From Thermoleophilia bacterium (GTDB lineage Bacteria > Actinomycetota > Thermoleophilia > Gaiellales > Gaiellaceae), in assembly GCA_025934995.1 (NCBI GenBank), contig JAICWC010000016.1:1-39720 (forward strand): a DNA stretch of 39,720 nt. The letters run 5' to 3'. The notes beneath the pieces are model-generated. The model made no database searches and had not been told where the DNA came from. It saw nothing but the letters and a program-made list of their open reading frames with translations. The position numbers and the translations under genes were made by a program. Below, piece after piece: positions 22,939 through 30,401 of this stretch (its first letter is position 1; each line of letters starts with the position of its first letter).

Positions 22939-23793
22939 TCAGAGCCGGTCGCGAATCCCCTCGGGGATGAAGCCGAGCCGCTCGTAGCGCGCGAACGCCT
23001 CGCGCCAGCGCGGCTCGGGGGCGAACGGGCGGAGCGCGTCTGCGACCGCGTCGGCGTCGCCCTTCGCCGCAGCAGCGAGCGCCGCGCTCATCGCCACCTC
23101 GTCCGGTCGCAGCCCGGCCGCCCGCGCGAGCTCGATCTCCTCCTCGACCGACGTGTCGGGCCCGAACGACGCGCGGCGCCACAACGCCAGCCGGATCGCG
23201 AGCAGACGCCGCAGCTCCACGAGCGGTTCGGGATGGTCGTCGACGCGCAGGTCGACCGACCGCTTCCACGGCTCGGCGTCCGAGTCGCCCGGCACCACGA
23301 CGAGCGTCGCCGCCTGCCGGCCCCGGAAGTCGCCGCCCGCCGCCTCGCCGGCGTCGAGGGCCGCGAGCAACCGCTCGGCGAGCAGGCCGTGCGAGCGTTC
23401 GAAAGCCTCGAGCATCGCCGGCCACACGCCCGTCGACGCGAGCATGTTTCCCTGGGCTGAGGCGCCGTCCCGGGTCAGGTCGCCGCAGTCCGGGATGCAG
23501 GCGGCGCCGGTGTGCGCGGCGGCTCGCCCGTCGGCGGCGAGGAACGCGACCTGGCGGAAGTCGCGCCGGTCGTCCGCCGCGAGCAGCTCGGCGAGCGCCT
23601 CGTCCGGGCTTGCGCCGGCCGCGAGCAGATCGAGCCCGCGCGGCCCGTAGCCCTCCTCGGTGAACGACTGCGTGGCGACCGCGCCGACGCACGGACGCGC
23701 GTGAGCGCAGATGCCGACGCCGAAGGCCCGCGACTGCACGGCCACGCCGAGCTCTCCGGTGGCGGCGTCTCGCGCGACGATCGAGTAGGTCAC
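22939..23793 (-). CDS. DUF1028 family protein (Ntn-hydrolase-like)
   Basis: 284 residues. The N-terminus MTYSIVARDAATGELGVAVQSRAFGVG is the DUF1028 hallmark, and later blocks CIPDCGDLTRDGASAQGNMLAS and GLLAERLLAALDAGEAAGGDFRGRQ also fit. The family has an Ntn-hydrolase fold; the second-residue Thr might act as nucleophile after Met removal, but the reaction is unknown. The C-terminal 60 residues are an added helical segment. GTG start, TACTCT 7 nt upstream. Confidence 0.88.
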   Translation of the reverse strand: MTYSIVARDAATGELGVAVQSRAFGVGICAHARPCVGAVATQSFTEEGYGPRGLDLLAAGASPDEALAELLAADDRRDFRQVAFLAADGRAAAHTGAACIPDCGDLTRDGASAQGNMLASTGVWPAMLEAFERSHGLLAERLLAALDAGEAAGGDFRGRQAATLVVVPGDSDAEPWKRSVDLRVDDHPEPLVELRRLLAIRLALWRRASFGPDTSVEEEIELARAAGLRPDEVAMSAALAAAAKGDADAVADALRPFAPEPRWREAFARYERLGFIPEGIRDRL

Positions 23794-23800
23794 GAAGCCG

Positions 23801-23806
23801 AGAGTA
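23801..23806 (-). promoter_or_regulatory. -10 element of a leaderless promoter for the DUF1028 gene
   Basis: TACTCT on the minus strand, 7 nt before the GTG at 23793, in the 19-bp gap after the DUF1326 gene. Confidence 0.5.
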
Positions 23807-23812
23807 CGTCTT

Positions 23813-24406
23813 CTAGGCGGAGACGTAATCGAAGTCCGACGCGAATGCGCAGTTGCCGGACAACTCGAGCCCTGCGAGCGAGAGCTCGTCCGCGTAGAGC
23901 TCGCGGCCGGGGTGGTCGTACCCGGGAATCCCGCACGCGATCGGCGCGTCGGTCTCCACCCGCTGCGACGCGCGCAGCCGGATCTCGTCGCCGACGCTGA
24001 TTGCGCCGGACTGAACGACGAATCCGCTCGACTCGACGCCGACGAGATTCCGGGCCTTGCGGATCCACGGCAGCTTCGCGGTGTGCGGGCCGCCGAGCCC
24101 GTCGAGGAAGAGGCGCTCCAGCGCCGCGTGTTGGTCTTCGGCCGCACGATCGTCGATGTGCAGCGTCAGCGTCCACGGCGAGCCCGGCTCGTCGTCGTCG
24201 TAGCGGAAGACGAGCGCGACGCAGAGGCCGGCGACGTCGACGTCCCCGATCCAGCCGTCGTCGATCCGCCACGTCAGGAGCCCGAAACAGACGCCGTGCG
24301 TCGAGCGGCCCCCCTTGACGTTGCCGACCATCCGGCAAGGGCAGATCGCGTCGCAGTTGCAGGACTCGAGGTACGCGCCGCGGATCCGAAACGCCAGATC
24401 GCCCAC
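23813..24406 (-). CDS. DUF1326 domain protein
   Basis: 197 residues with the DUF1326 opening GAYLESCNCDAICPC (C16, C18, C22, C24). This dense cysteine motif suggests a metal or cluster site, but none is proven for the family. Later blocks WTLTLHIDDRAAEDQHAAL and AISVGDEIRLRASQRVETDAPIACG are also family-typical. No signal peptide. The GTG at 24406 is supported by TACAGT 7 nt upstream; this promoter is back-to-back with that of lhr. Confidence 0.85.
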   Translation of the reverse strand: MGDLAFRIRGAYLESCNCDAICPCRMVGNVKGGRSTHGVCFGLLTWRIDDGWIGDVDVAGLCVALVFRYDDDEPGSPWTLTLHIDDRAAEDQHAALERLFLDGLGGPHTAKLPWIRKARNLVGVESSGFVVQSGAISVGDEIRLRASQRVETDAPIACGIPGYDHPGRELYADELSLAGLELSGNCAFASDFDYVSA

Positions 24407-24413
24407 GAGGGCG

Positions 24414-24423
24414 ACTGTACGCT
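24414..24423. promoter_or_regulatory. Overlapping divergent -10 elements for DUF1326 and lhr
   Basis: The decamer ACTGTACGCT holds two hexamers sharing the central TA. TACGCT (24418-24423) is 7 nt before the lhr ATG on the plus strand. TACAGT (24419-24414 read on the minus strand) is 7 nt before the DUF1326 GTG. The whole divergent gap is 24 bp, so both transcripts would be leaderless and the two promoters could not be opened by polymerase at the same time. Confidence 0.6.
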
Positions 24424-24430
24424 GATCCTC

Positions 24431-27400
24431 ATGAGCCCGCTCGACGTCTTCTCGGCAGAGACTCGCGCGTGGTTCGAGCGCACGTTCGACGGGCCGACAC
24501 CCGCGCAGACGAAGGGCTGGCCGGTGATCGCGACCGGCGCGCACACCTTGATCCAGGCGCCGACCGGGTCGGGCAAGACGCTTGCAGCGTTCCTCTACGC
24601 GATCGACCGCTTGACCGCGCAGCCGGGGGAAGGTCTGCGGGTGTTGTACGTCTCGCCGTTGAAGGCGCTGAACTACGACGTCGAGCGCAACCTGCGCGGC
24701 CCGCTGGCGGGACTGCAGTCGCAGCTGCGCGTCGCGGTGCGCACCGGCGACACGTCGCAGAAAGAGCGCCGCGACATGGTGCGTGCTGCGCCGGACATCC
24801 TGATCACGACGCCGGAGTCGCTCTTCCTGATGCTGACGTCGCAGGCGCGCGAGGTGCTGCGCAGCGTCGAGACGGTGATCGTCGACGAGGTGCACGCGGT
24901 CGCGGGGACGAAGCGCGGCGCGCATCTCTCGCTGTCGCTCGAGCGTCTGCAGCGCCTGACCGGCCGCGAGCCGCAGCGCATCGGCCTCAGTGCGACGCAG
25001 CGCCCCCTCGAGGAGATCGGCCGCTTCGTCAGCGGCGCGCGGCCGATCCAGCTCGTCGACGCAGGCGTCGCAAAGAAGCTCGACGTCGAGGTCGTCGTCC
25101 CCGTCGAAGACATGCGCGAGCTCGCGTCGAACGCGCAGCTCTCGCAACCCGAGTACGACCGCGGGCCTGCGGACGCGGGGATCACGCCGGGCCTCGAGGT
25201 CGGCTCCAACTCGATCTGGCCGTCGATGTATCCGGCGCTGCTCGAGCTCGTGCGCGCGCACCGCTCGACGATTGTCTTCGTCAACAACCGCCGGCTTGCG
25301 GAGCGCCTCGCCCTGAGATTGAACGATCTCGCGGAGGAGGCCGCCGGCGCCGAAGGCGCTCGGCCAGAGGTTCTGGCGCGCGCCCATCACGGCTCGCTGT
25401 CGCGCGAGCAGCGCACGCAGATCGAGGAGGATCTGAAGGCGGGCCGCATCCCGTGCCTCGTCGCGACCTCGTCGCTCGAGCTCGGTATCGACATGGGCGC
25501 CGTCGACCTCGTCATCCAGGTCGAGTCGCCGAAATCCGTCGCGCGCGGGCTGCAGCGCATCGGCCGCGCCGGTCACTCGCTCGACGAGGTCAGCAAGGGC
25601 CGCATCTTCCCCAAGTACCGCGCCGACCTGCTCGAGAGCGCGGTCGTCGTGCAGCGGATGCAGGAGGGGGCGATCGAGGAGACGCAGATCCCGCGCAACC
25701 CGCTCGACGTGCTCGCTCAGCAGATCGTCGCGATCTGTGCCGACGACGAGATCGAGGTGAGCGAGCTGCACACGCTCGTCCGCGGTGCGTACCCATTCGC
25801 AGAGCTCTCGCGCCCGCAGCTCGAGAACGTGCTCGACATGCTCGCCGGGCGCTATCCGTCCGACGAGTTCGCCGAGCTTCGCCCGCGCATCGTCTGGGAC
25901 CGGACGGCCGGCGTCATCCGCGGCCGGCCCGGGGCGCGCAGGCTCGCGGTGACGAATGCCGGCACGATTCCCGACCGCGGCCTCTTCGGCGTGTTCATCG
26001 TCGACGGCGGCGGCCGGGTGGGCGAGCTCGACGAGGAGATGGTGTACGAGGCGCGTGCCGGGCAGGTGATCATGCTCGGCGCGTCGTCGTGGCGGATCGA
26101 GGAGATCACGCGCGACCGCGTCCTCGTCTCGCCCGCGCCGGGCGTCCCGGGTGCGGTGCCGTTCTGGAAGGGCGAAGGCATCGGGCGCCCGTACGAGCTC
26201 GGTGCGGCGATCGGCACGTTCACACGCGAGCTGCTGGCGCAGCGCGACCCGCAGGTGCCGTATCTCGATGCCCGCGCGAATGCCAACCTCGTCGCCTTCC
26301 TGCGCGAGCAGGAGAAAGCGACCGGCGTCGTGCCGTCGGACCGCACGGTCGTCGTCGAGCGCTTCCGCGACGAGATCGGCGATTGGCGGATCTGCGTGCT
26401 GACGCCGTTCGGCGCGCGCGTGCATGCGCCGTGGGCGATGGCGGTCGCTGCGCGACTGCGCGAGTCGCTCGGCGTCGACGTGCAGTCGATCTGGTCCGAC
26501 GACGGCATCGCGTTCCATCTGCCCGATGCCGACGCGCCGCCCGACACGCAGCTCTTGCTGCCGACGGCGGAGGAGCTGGACGAGCTCGTGCTCGCCGAGG
26601 TCGGGCAGACGGCGCTCTTCGGCGCGCGTTTCCGCGAGAACGCGGCACGCGCGCTGCTCATCCCGCGCCGCCGCCCGGGCGAGCGCACGCCGTTGTGGCA
26701 GCAGCGCCTGAAGGCGCAGGGACTGCTGCAGGTCGCGCGCAAGTACGCGAGCTTCCCGATCGTCCTCGAGACGTACCGGGAGTGCCTGCAGGACGTCTTC
26801 GACCTGCCGGCGCTGAAGCAGCTCCTGCACGGGCTCCGCACGCGCCGGCTCGACCTCGTCGACATCGAGACCGGCTCGGCGTCGCCGTTCGCCGCCTCGC
26901 TGCTGTTCGACTACATCGCGACCTACATGTACGAGGACGACACGCCGCCGGCGGAGCGGCGTGCGCAGGCGCTCTCGCTCGACCGTGAGCTGCTGAAGGA
27001 ATTGCTCGGCCAGGAAGAGCTGCGCGAGCTGCTCTCGGTGGACGCGCTGCACGACGTCGAAGCGAGCCTGCGTCCGGTGCCGCAGCGCGACGCGGAGCAT
27101 CTCCACGACATGTTGCGGCTGCGCGGGGATCTTGCCGTCGGCGAGTTCGACGAAGCGCACGCGGCGATCCTCGAGGCGGAACGCCGGGCGGTTCGCGTCC
27201 GCATCGCGGGCGCGGAGCGTCTGATCGCGGTCGAGGACGCGGGGCGGTATCGCGATGCGCTCGGCGTCATGCCGCCGTCCGGCCTCCCCGACGCGTATCT
27301 CGACGGCGGCCCCGACTCGCTGCGCTCGCTCGTCGCCCGCTATGCGCGCGGCCGCGGCCCGTTCACGACCGCAGCGATCTCGAGCTGGTTCGGTATCGAT

Positions 27401-28726
27401 GTCGAATCGATCCTGCGGGAGCTCGAGCGGGAGGAGAAGCTCGTGCGCGGCGAGCTGCGCCCCGGCGGGACCGAGCGCGAATGGTGCGATCCCGACGTAT
27501 TGCGCCGGTTGCGGCGTGCATCGCTCGCCGCTCTGCGGCGCGAGGTGGAACCGACGGAGCAGGCGGCGCTCGGGCGCTTCCTGCCGCACTGGCACGGCGT
27601 CGACCGGCGTGCGTCCCTGCGCGAGGCGCTCGTGCCGCTGCAGGCGTTGCCGCTGCCGGTGTCGTTGTGGGAGTCGGAAGTGCTGCCGCGCCGCGTGACC
27701 GACTACCGCCGGGAGCAGCTCGACCAGCTGTGCGCATCGGGTGAGCTGATCTGGGTCGGCGCCGGCCTCGACCGTGTCGCGCTGTTCTTCCGCGAGGATG
27801 CGCCGCTCCTCGGCCGCCCGTCTGCTGCGCCCGAGCCGGAGGGGCCCGTCCACGACGCGATCCGCCGCGCGCTCGCCGGCGGTGCGCTCTTCTGGCCGAT
27901 CGTCCCGGAGCTCGAGGACGCGATCGCGCTGCCGGCGCTCTGGGACCTCGTGTGGTCCGGCGAGGTGACGAACGACCAGTTCGCGCCGCTGCGCGCCGAG
28001 CGGCGCTATCAGGCGCCTCGCGCCGATCGCCGTGTGCGTCGCTTCGCCCGCCAGCGTTCGGCCGCGGTGTCGCCGACGCAGGGCCGCTGGTCGCTCGCGG
28101 AGCCGCTCTTCGGCGCGCAGCAGCCGGACCGGCGCGCGCTCGCGGAGCTGCTGCTCGAACGACAGGGCATCGTCACGCGCGACGGCGTCCGGGGCGAAGG
28201 AATTCCCGGCGGCTACGGGGCGGTCTACTCCGAGCTCCGCGCGCTCGAGACGCTCGGCACCTGCCGCCGCGGCTATTTCGTCGAGGGGCTCGGCGGTGCG
28301 CAGTTCGCCCTCGGCGGCGCGGTCGAGCGGTTGCGCGAGCTGCGGCCGAAGGAAGGCGAGGAGGCCGAGCCGCTCGTGCTCGCCGCTGCCGATCCCGCCC
28401 AGCCGTACGGCGCCGCGTTGCCGTGGCCGAAGCGCTCGAACGGCCGCGCCGCGCGCGTCGCCGGCGCACACGTCGTCCTGCTCGGCGGCGAGCCCGCGCT
28501 CTTCATCGAGCGCGGCGGTCGTTCGCTCGTACCGCTGCGCGAGCCCGACGAGGAATGGCTGCGCATTGCGCTTGCCGCCCTCGTCTCGCACGTCCGGACG
28601 CGAGGCGGCAAGCGGCTCGCCGTGGAGCGCTTCGACGGCGAGCCGGTGGTCGAGACGATGGCGATGCCGCTCCTCGTCGAGGCCGGGTTCCTGGCCGGGC
28701 CGCGCCGAGCGGTGCTACGCGGCTAG
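24431..28726 (+). CDS. lhr: Lhr-family large ATP-dependent helicase
   Basis: 1431-residue superfamily 2 helicase of the Lhr type, linked to DNA repair in actinobacteria. Motif I APTGSGKT (43-50), motif II DEVH (152-155), motif III SATQRP, motif V VATSSLELGIDMG, motif VI QRIGRAGHS. The long C-terminal half is the Lhr extension of winged-helix and beta domains, with LPLPVSLWESEVLPRRVTDY as a recognisable block. It loads on single-stranded DNA and moves 3' to 5' in known homologues. ATG 24431 is supported by TACGCT 7 nt upstream and by the conserved start of the helicase domain; open frame upstream is the shadow of DUF1326. Very long frames on other strands here are compositional shadows. Confidence 0.96.
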   Translation: MSPLDVFSAETRAWFERTFDGPTPAQTKGWPVIATGAHTLIQAPTGSGKTLAAFLYAIDRLTAQPGEGLRVLYVSPLKALNYDVERNLRGPLAGLQSQLRVAVRTGDTSQKERRDMVRAAPDILITTPESLFLMLTSQAREVLRSVETVIVDEVHAVAGTKRGAHLSLSLERLQRLTGREPQRIGLSATQRPLEEIGRFVSGARPIQLVDAGVAKKLDVEVVVPVEDMRELASNAQLSQPEYDRGPADAGITPGLEVGSNSIWPSMYPALLELVRAHRSTIVFVNNRRLAERLALRLNDLAEEAAGAEGARPEVLARAHHGSLSREQRTQIEEDLKAGRIPCLVATSSLELGIDMGAVDLVIQVESPKSVARGLQRIGRAGHSLDEVSKGRIFPKYRADLLESAVVVQRMQEGAIEETQIPRNPLDVLAQQIVAICADDEIEVSELHTLVRGAYPFAELSRPQLENVLDMLAGRYPSDEFAELRPRIVWDRTAGVIRGRPGARRLAVTNAGTIPDRGLFGVFIVDGGGRVGELDEEMVYEARAGQVIMLGASSWRIEEITRDRVLVSPAPGVPGAVPFWKGEGIGRPYELGAAIGTFTRELLAQRDPQVPYLDARANANLVAFLREQEKATGVVPSDRTVVVERFRDEIGDWRICVLTPFGARVHAPWAMAVAARLRESLGVDVQSIWSDDGIAFHLPDADAPPDTQLLLPTAEELDELVLAEVGQTALFGARFRENAARALLIPRRRPGERTPLWQQRLKAQGLLQVARKYASFPIVLETYRECLQDVFDLPALKQLLHGLRTRRLDLVDIETGSASPFAASLLFDYIATYMYEDDTPPAERRAQALSLDRELLKELLGQEELRELLSVDALHDVEASLRPVPQRDAEHLHDMLRLRGDLAVGEFDEAHAAILEAERRAVRVRIAGAERLIAVEDAGRYRDALGVMPPSGLPDAYLDGGPDSLRSLVARYARGRGPFTTAAISSWFGIDVESILRELEREEKLVRGELRPGGTEREWCDPDVLRRLRRASLAALRREVEPTEQAALGRFLPHWHGVDRRASLREALVPLQALPLPVSLWESEVLPRRVTDYRREQLDQLCASGELIWVGAGLDRVALFFREDAPLLGRPSAAPEPEGPVHDAIRRALAGGALFWPIVPELEDAIALPALWDLVWSGEVTNDQFAPLRAERRYQAPRADRRVRRFARQRSAAVSPTQGRWSLAEPLFGAQQPDRRALAELLLERQGIVTRDGVRGEGIPGGYGAVYSELRALETLGTCRRGYFVEGLGGAQFALGGAVERLRELRPKEGEEAEPLVLAAADPAQPYGAALPWPKRSNGRAARVAGAHVVLLGGEPALFIERGGRSLVPLREPDEEWLRIALAALVSHVRTRGGKRLAVERFDGEPVVETMAMPLLVEAGFLAGPRRAVLRG

Positions 28727-28731
28727 AGGGT

Positions 28732-28906
28732 TGATGTGAAATTCGGCCGCCGCTGCGGGCGCGGCCAGACCAAGCCGGTCGACGCGGCCGGCGGCGTGGC
28801 GTAGCAGCGCTACGACTCGCGGACGGGCGTGGCGGAAGCGGGCGCGCAGCGCCCGCTGGCCGGCGCAGCGTCTGACGCGGCCGCAGCCCGGCCAATTTTC
28901 ACATCA
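28732..28906. repeat. 175-bp structured element with terminal inverted repeats (MITE/REP-like)
   Basis: The ends are TGATGTGAAA (28732-28741) and its exact complement TTTCACATCA (28897-28906); with a small gap the match continues into TT-CGGCC versus ATT-GGCC. Inside are two strong stems: CGTAGC-AGC-GCTACG (28800-28814) and AGCGGGCGC-GCA-GCGCCCGCT (28837-28857), plus GC-rich arms near both ends. It fills the gap between the convergent lhr and nitronate-monooxygenase genes, and its right end supplies the stop codon of the latter. It may be a mobile miniature element, an extragenic palindromic repeat or a bidirectional terminator. Confidence 0.6.
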
Positions 28907-29713
28907 GGCCTTTAGCTCGGCGACGAGCTCGGCGACCGACTGCTCGCGGCACCGCGTCGCCCCGGTGCCGCCCATGAAGAGCGGGCCTCGCTCGCGCGAG
29001 ACCTGACGCTGCTGCGGGAACGGCAGCGGCGTCTCGTGCATCAGGTCCTGCAGCACGTCGTCACGAGCCGCGCGCATCGGGCGACCCGTATATGCGTCCG
29101 TCACGACCGTGTCGTGCGTGCGCAACGCCTCGAGGTGCTCGCGGGGGCGGCTGCATTCGTGCGTGAACAGGAACGCGGTGCCGACCTGCACGCCGACCGC
29201 CCCGAGCGCGAGCGCCGCGCGCACGTCGTCGCGGGTCGCGATGCCGCCGGCCGCGATCACCGGCACACCCGAGATCGCCGGCACGAGCTCGGCGAGCGGC
29301 ACGAGTGGGAAGCCGTCGAGAAACGAGCCGCGGTGTCCGCCGGCCTCCGCGCCCTGCGCGATGACGTAGTCGACGCCGGTCTCGCGCAGCACATCCGCCT
29401 CCGCGGCCGTCGTCGCCGTGCCGAGCACTTCGATGCCTGCGTCGTGCAACGGTGCGGGATCGACGAGGCCGAACGTGAAGGAGAAGTACGCGGGGCGCTC
29501 CTCCAGCACGACCGCGAGCGCGTCGTCGCGCAGGTACGGCGGCGCGAAGAGGTTGACGCAGAACGGGAGATCGGGCATCGCGCGAATCTCCGCGCGCAAG
29601 CCGTCTGCCGACATGCCCGCCCCCGCGATCGTGCCGATCGCGCCCGCTTCGCACACCGCCGCGGCGAAGCCGGGAGGCTGGTTGTTCGCCATCGGCGCCT
29701 GAAAGAGCTTCAC
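28904..29713 (-). CDS. Nitronate monooxygenase-like FMN enzyme (short)
   Basis: 269 residues, shorter than the usual 310-360. Opens with LFQAPMANNQPPGFAAAVCEAGAIG, then the class I signature VIAQGAEAGGHRG with catalytic H127, and the FMN phosphate site PVIAAGGIATRDDVRAAL and GVQVGTAFLFT. Oxidises alkyl nitronates such as propionate 3-nitronate in known homologues; some relatives are enoyl reductases. GTG 29713 lies one base after the response regulator TGA, so it is co-transcribed as the third gene of the two-component operon. Its stop codon lies within the right terminal repeat of the 28732-28906 element. Confidence 0.87.
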   Translation of the reverse strand: MKLFQAPMANNQPPGFAAAVCEAGAIGTIAGAGMSADGLRAEIRAMPDLPFCVNLFAPPYLRDDALAVVLEERPAYFSFTFGLVDPAPLHDAGIEVLGTATTAAEADVLRETGVDYVIAQGAEAGGHRGSFLDGFPLVPLAELVPAISGVPVIAAGGIATRDDVRAALALGAVGVQVGTAFLFTHECSRPREHLEALRTHDTVVTDAYTGRPMRAARDDVLQDLMHETPLPFPQQRQVSRERGPLFMGGTGATRCREQSVAELVAELKA

Positions 29714-29714
29714 G

Positions 29715-30401
29715 TCACGCGGCAACGAGCTTGTACCCCATCCCGCGCACGGTGACGAGCCGCTCGGGCTGGGTCGCGTCCTTCTCGATCTTGCGGCGGA
29801 GATTCGAAATGTGCACCTCGCACGCATGCTCGTCGCCGACGTGCTCGCTCGCCCAGAGATGCTGCATCAGCTCGCGGCGCGAGACGACGCGCTCCGGCTG
29901 CTCCGCCAGCAGCGACAGCACCTTGAACTCGGACAGGGTGAGATGCACCCGGTCGCCGTCGACGGAGACCTCGTGTCGCCCGAGGTCGATCTGCAGGCCG
30001 CCGAGCCGGCGCACCGTCGCGCCGCCGGTGGCGCGGTCGAGGTCGCGCCGGCGCAGGATCGCACGCACGCGCGACAACAGCTCCGCGGTCGAGAACGGCT
30101 TCGTCACGTAGTCGTCGGCGCCGAGCTCGAGCCCGAGCACGCGGTCGATCTCGGCGTCGCGCGCGGTCAGCATCAGGATCGGCACGTCGCTCTCCGCGCG
30201 GAGCGCTCGGCAGACGTCGGTGCCGGACATCCCGGGCAGCATCACGTCGAGGATGACGATGTCGTAGGGACTCTGGCGAGCGCGTTCGAGCGCGGCCGTG
30301 CCGTCGCGCTCTTCGTCGACGTCGAACCCTTCGCGCCGGAGCATGAACGCGACCACGTCGAGGACGCCAGGATCGTCGTCGACGAGCAGGATCGAGCTCA
30401 T
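29715..30401 (-). CDS. OmpR/PhoB-family response regulator
   Basis: 228 residues. Receiver domain with acidic pocket VDDD (D8-D10), phospho-acceptor D52 in ILDVMLPG, T79 in MLTA and K101 in VTKPF; C-terminal winged helix (about 130-228) with LTLSEFKVLSLLAEQPERVVSRREL and HISNLRRKIEKD ending RGMGYKLVA. ATG overlaps the kinase stop (ATGA). It should be phosphorylated by the kinase encoded just upstream. Confidence 0.95.
   Translation of the reverse strand: MSSILLVDDDPGVLDVVAFMLRREGFDVDEERDGTAALERARQSPYDIVILDVMLPGMSGTDVCRALRAESDVPILMLTARDAEIDRVLGLELGADDYVTKPFSTAELLSRVRAILRRRDLDRATGGATVRRLGGLQIDLGRHEVSVDGDRVHLTLSEFKVLSLLAEQPERVVSRRELMQHLWASEHVGDEHACEVHISNLRRKIEKDATQPERLVTVRGMGYKLVAA

Noticed and set aside
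23813-28591. A 1592-codon minus-strand open frame opposite lhr
   Set aside because: Only its last 197 codons (DUF1326, 23813-24406) look like protein. The rest is Arg/Ala/Glu/Asp-rich antisense of the helicase and has no motifs.
28738-28803. Small GTG frame inside the 175-bp element
   Set aside because: It codes for only 21 residues, is composed of inverted-repeat DNA, and has no Shine-Dalgarno or -10 at the usual spacing.
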